A stretch of DNA of 7,509 bases, taken from Bacteroidota bacterium. Its GTDB lineage: Bacteria > Bacteroidota > Rhodothermia > Rhodothermales > UBA10348. The position numbers and the translations under genes were made by a program. Below, one piece after another: positions 6,427-7,509 of this stretch. Each line of letters starts with the position of its first letter. The stretch's first letter is position 1. The stretch is taken from assembly GCA_024640835.1 (NCBI GenBank), contig JAHEEH010000076.1, positions 1-7,509 on the forward strand, written 5' to 3'. Below the pieces are notes generated by a model that was not told the DNA's origin, ran no database searches, and worked only from the letters and a program-made list of their open reading frames with translations.

Positions 6427-6455
6427 ATACTACGAGCCAGGGATCGCCCACACAA
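6427..6455 (-). promoter_or_regulatory. Candidate sigma-70-type promoter for the lpt/tyrS operon
   Basis: On the minus strand TTGTGT (6455-6450) and TAGTAT (6432-6427) are separated by exactly 17 nt, a plausible though imperfect -35/-10 pair. Transcription from here would give a leader of about 150 nt that includes the inverted repeats before the B3/B4 gene. The match is moderate and untested. Confidence 0.25.
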
Positions 6456-6472
6456 CCAGTGCATCATCGGCC

Positions 6473-6826
6473 ATGCAAGCAACTTCGATGACGTTTTCCA
6501 TAGAGCCCTGGACCGAGAAGACGGTGGTCGTCCACGTCGGCAAGGCGCTCGACTTCCGCAATGCGGCCAACTTCAAGGCATCCTGCCAGGACCAGGTGCG
6601 CGACGGCATCCGGAACTTCGTGCTTGATTTCTCGGAGACCGGCATTCTGGATTCGACCGGGCTCGGCTCGATCTTCTCCCTGTATCGCCAGGTGTCCCCG
6701 CTCGAAGGCCAGGTCGTCTTCGCATCCGTGTCGCGACCGGTGCAGGTCGTGGTGCAACTGACCCGCACCTACAAGGTGTTCCGCCAGTTTCCCTCGCTGG
6801 AAGCTGCCAGGGAGACCCTGCAGTAG
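6473..6826 (+). CDS. STAS-domain anti-sigma factor antagonist (SpoIIAA/RsbV-like)
   Basis: A small single-domain STAS protein of 117 residues. Such proteins are cytoplasmic switches: in the unphosphorylated form they bind an RsbW/SpoIIAB-type kinase and release its target, and phosphorylation of a conserved serine by that kinase ends the interaction. The core motif is visible as FVLDFSETGILDSTGLGSIFSL at 49-70, with Ser61 in DSTGLG as the probable phosphorylation site. The N-terminal strand VVVHVGKALDFRNA at 18-31 and the C-terminal VQVVVQLTRTYKVFRQFPSLEAA fit the family. The start may be the ATG at 6473 or the ATG at 6488 (Met6); neither has a good Shine-Dalgarno, and the shorter form fits the usual N-terminus slightly better. 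The HATPase gene begins 45 nt downstream and is the likely partner kinase. Confidence 0.92.
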   Translation: MQATSMTFSIEPWTEKTVVVHVGKALDFRNAANFKASCQDQVRDGIRNFVLDFSETGILDSTGLGSIFSLYRQVSPLEGQVVFASVSRPVQVVVQLTRTYKVFRQFPSLEAARETLQ

Positions 6827-6827
6827 T

Positions 6828-6841
6828 GCAGGCGCGCCTGC
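6828..6841. repeat. 14-bp perfect palindrome between the STAS and HATPase genes
   Basis: GCAGGCGCGCCTGC begins 1 nt after the STAS stop codon and is followed by a further GCGCAC that can pair with the preceding GTGC. It contains the GGCGCGCC core. It could form an RNA hairpin affecting expression of the downstream kinase relative to the STAS gene, or be a dyad protein site. No T-tract follows, so it is not a standard terminator. Confidence 0.5.
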
Positions 6842-6871
6842 GCGCACTCGGTCGATGACAGAGCCCGCAGC

Positions 6872-7324
6872 ATGGTCACCACCCGACACAGGTTCTCCGA
6901 TCTGGACAGCGTCATGGACGAGGTCCATGCCCTCTTCGAGCACTGGGAAGAGGAAGGACTGTTCGAGCCGTTGTTCGATCGGGACAAGATCCAGCTGATG
7001 CGGCTGGCGGTGCACGAATGGCTGGCCAACCTGGTCCAGCACGCGGACTTCTCCGACCGGACGCCGGAGATCACCCTCGACCTGCATCCCAACGGGGAGC
7101 GCGTCCGCTGCGTGATCGAAGACAACTCGGAGGGCTTTGACCTGGACGTGAAGCTCCTGGACCGCATGAACGGTCTGGACAAGTACCCCGAGCGGGGCAT
7201 GGGGCTGCTCATGCTGAATGCCGCCACGGAATTCCTGGACTATCGCAGGGGGACCAACGGCCATCACCGTCTCGAATTCTCGGTTTCGGCCGACGACAAT
7301 CCATGGCTAAGCATTCCATTCTAG
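6872..7324 (+). CDS. RsbW/SpoIIAB-type serine kinase-like HATPase
   Basis: The 150-residue protein is a stand-alone GHKL ATPase domain of the anti-sigma-factor kinase type. Members bind ATP, phosphorylate a STAS partner on serine and sequester a sigma factor or another regulator. The N-box is visible in LAVHEWLANLVQHA at 45-58 (Glu49, Asn53). The G1 box is DNSEGFD at 84-90, and the G2 box is ERGMGLLML at 107-115. In G1 the usual first glycine is Ser86, but Asp84, Gly88 and Asp90 are kept, so ATP binding is still likely. There is no sensor, transmembrane or dimerisation domain, ruling out an ordinary histidine kinase. Its position 45 nt after the STAS gene and 22 nt overlapping a response regulator suggests a partner-switch module. 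No strong ribosome site precedes the ATG. The real target is not identifiable here. Confidence 0.88.
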   Translation: MVTTRHRFSDLDSVMDEVHALFEHWEEEGLFEPLFDRDKIQLMRLAVHEWLANLVQHADFSDRTPEITLDLHPNGERVRCVIEDNSEGFDLDVKLLDRMNGLDKYPERGMGLLMLNAATEFLDYRRGTNGHHRLEFSVSADDNPWLSIPF

Positions 7325-7509
7325 TCGTCGAGGACGAACAGAGCGTTCGCCGCCTCCTGGAATACCGGCTGGACAAGGCCGGATTCAAGGTGCGCACGGC
7401 TGCGAATGGCGAGGAGGCCCTCGAGCTCATCCGGCAGGAGCTTCCCGATCTGGTGGTCGCCGACATCATGATGCCGGTCATGGACGGTTTCGCGTTCCAG
7501 TCTGCCATG
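7303..7509 (+). CDS. Response regulator receiver domain, N-terminal fragment
   Basis: Sixty-nine codons are present and the gene runs off the end of the window. The sequence is a standard CheY-like receiver: ILVVEDEQSVRRLLEY at 6-21 with the acidic metal-binding pair Glu10 and Asp11, ANGEEALELI at 34-43, and DLVVADIMMPVMDGF at 49-63 with Asp54 as the phosphoacceptor. The output domain lies beyond the window, so it may be a single-domain regulator or carry a DNA-binding, PP2C phosphatase or GGDEF output. The ATG at 7303 lies inside the end of the HATPase gene in another frame (22-nt overlap), indicating translational coupling. In partner-switch systems a receiver-PP2C protein would be a natural component, but that is not visible here. 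Confidence 0.93.
   Translation, partial: MAKHSILVVEDEQSVRRLLEYRLDKAGFKVRTAANGEEALELIRQELPDLVVADIMMPVMDGFAFQSAM

Larger units (their letters stand above)
6268..6472. other. Divergent intergenic region with structured repeats
   Basis: About 205 nt separates the minus-strand operon from the plus-strand signalling genes. No credible gene is visible on either strand. The region must hold promoters for both directions and contains several inverted repeats, listed separately. A standard tRNA cloverleaf is not visible and the conserved core of SRP RNA is absent. Confidence 0.7.

Noticed and set aside
6214..6451. Short open frames across the divergent gap on both strands
   Set aside because: They have no ribosome sites or recognisable motifs, and they overlap the B3/B4 coding region or the inverted repeats.
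1..7509. CRISPR arrays, insertion sequences, tRNA or rRNA genes
   Set aside because: No spaced direct repeats, transposase-like reading frames, terminal inverted repeats, cloverleaf or rRNA-like stretches were seen on either strand.

Overview
The window is GC-rich bacterial DNA, coding almost throughout. It comes from a Gram-negative (diderm) organism, because it carries a lipopolysaccharide-export block (lptC, an OstA/LptA-type gene, lptB). LptC looks like a lipoprotein, the OstA-type protein is large and multi-repeat, LptB is fused to TPR repeats, and a STAS/HATPase/receiver module lies next door. This mix fits the FCB/Gemmatimonadota side of the tree better than Proteobacteria. The phylum is an inference from gene style, with no marker gene to confirm it.

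Minus strand, about 6267 down to 1: seven genes in one direction, most closely packed, probably one operon. In transcription order they are: a solo B3/B4-domain protein (the PheRS editing-type fold); lptC, starting at GTG 1 nt after the previous stop; an OstA/LptA-like periplasmic protein, joined to lptC by an ATGA overlap; a TPR-LptB fusion ATPase; tyrS; a DAHP-synthase-like protein that has lost its recognisable active-site residues; and the first 35 codons of prfA (RF1), cut by the window edge. LptB energises lipopolysaccharide extraction, LptC receives the lipid and the OstA/LptA protein carries it across the periplasm. The remaining genes concern translation and, by homology, aromatic amino acids.

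Divergent gap, 6268-6472: about 205 nt without a gene. It contains candidate promoter hexamers on both strands and a cluster of inverted repeats that can form mutually exclusive stems.

Plus strand, 6473 to the end: a signalling cluster of a STAS-domain anti-sigma-factor antagonist, an RsbW/SpoIIAB-type HATPase and the start of a response regulator that overlaps the HATPase gene by 22 nt and runs off the window. It looks like a partner-switching module with a phosphorelay input.

The strongest oddity is the DAHP-synthase-like gene. It keeps the N-terminal ferredoxin-like regulatory domain and the general barrel, but lacks the metal ligands and substrate-binding motifs. It sits directly after tyrS and in the same run as a PheRS-editing-type domain, which suggests an aromatic-amino-acid-sensing or regulatory pseudoenzyme.
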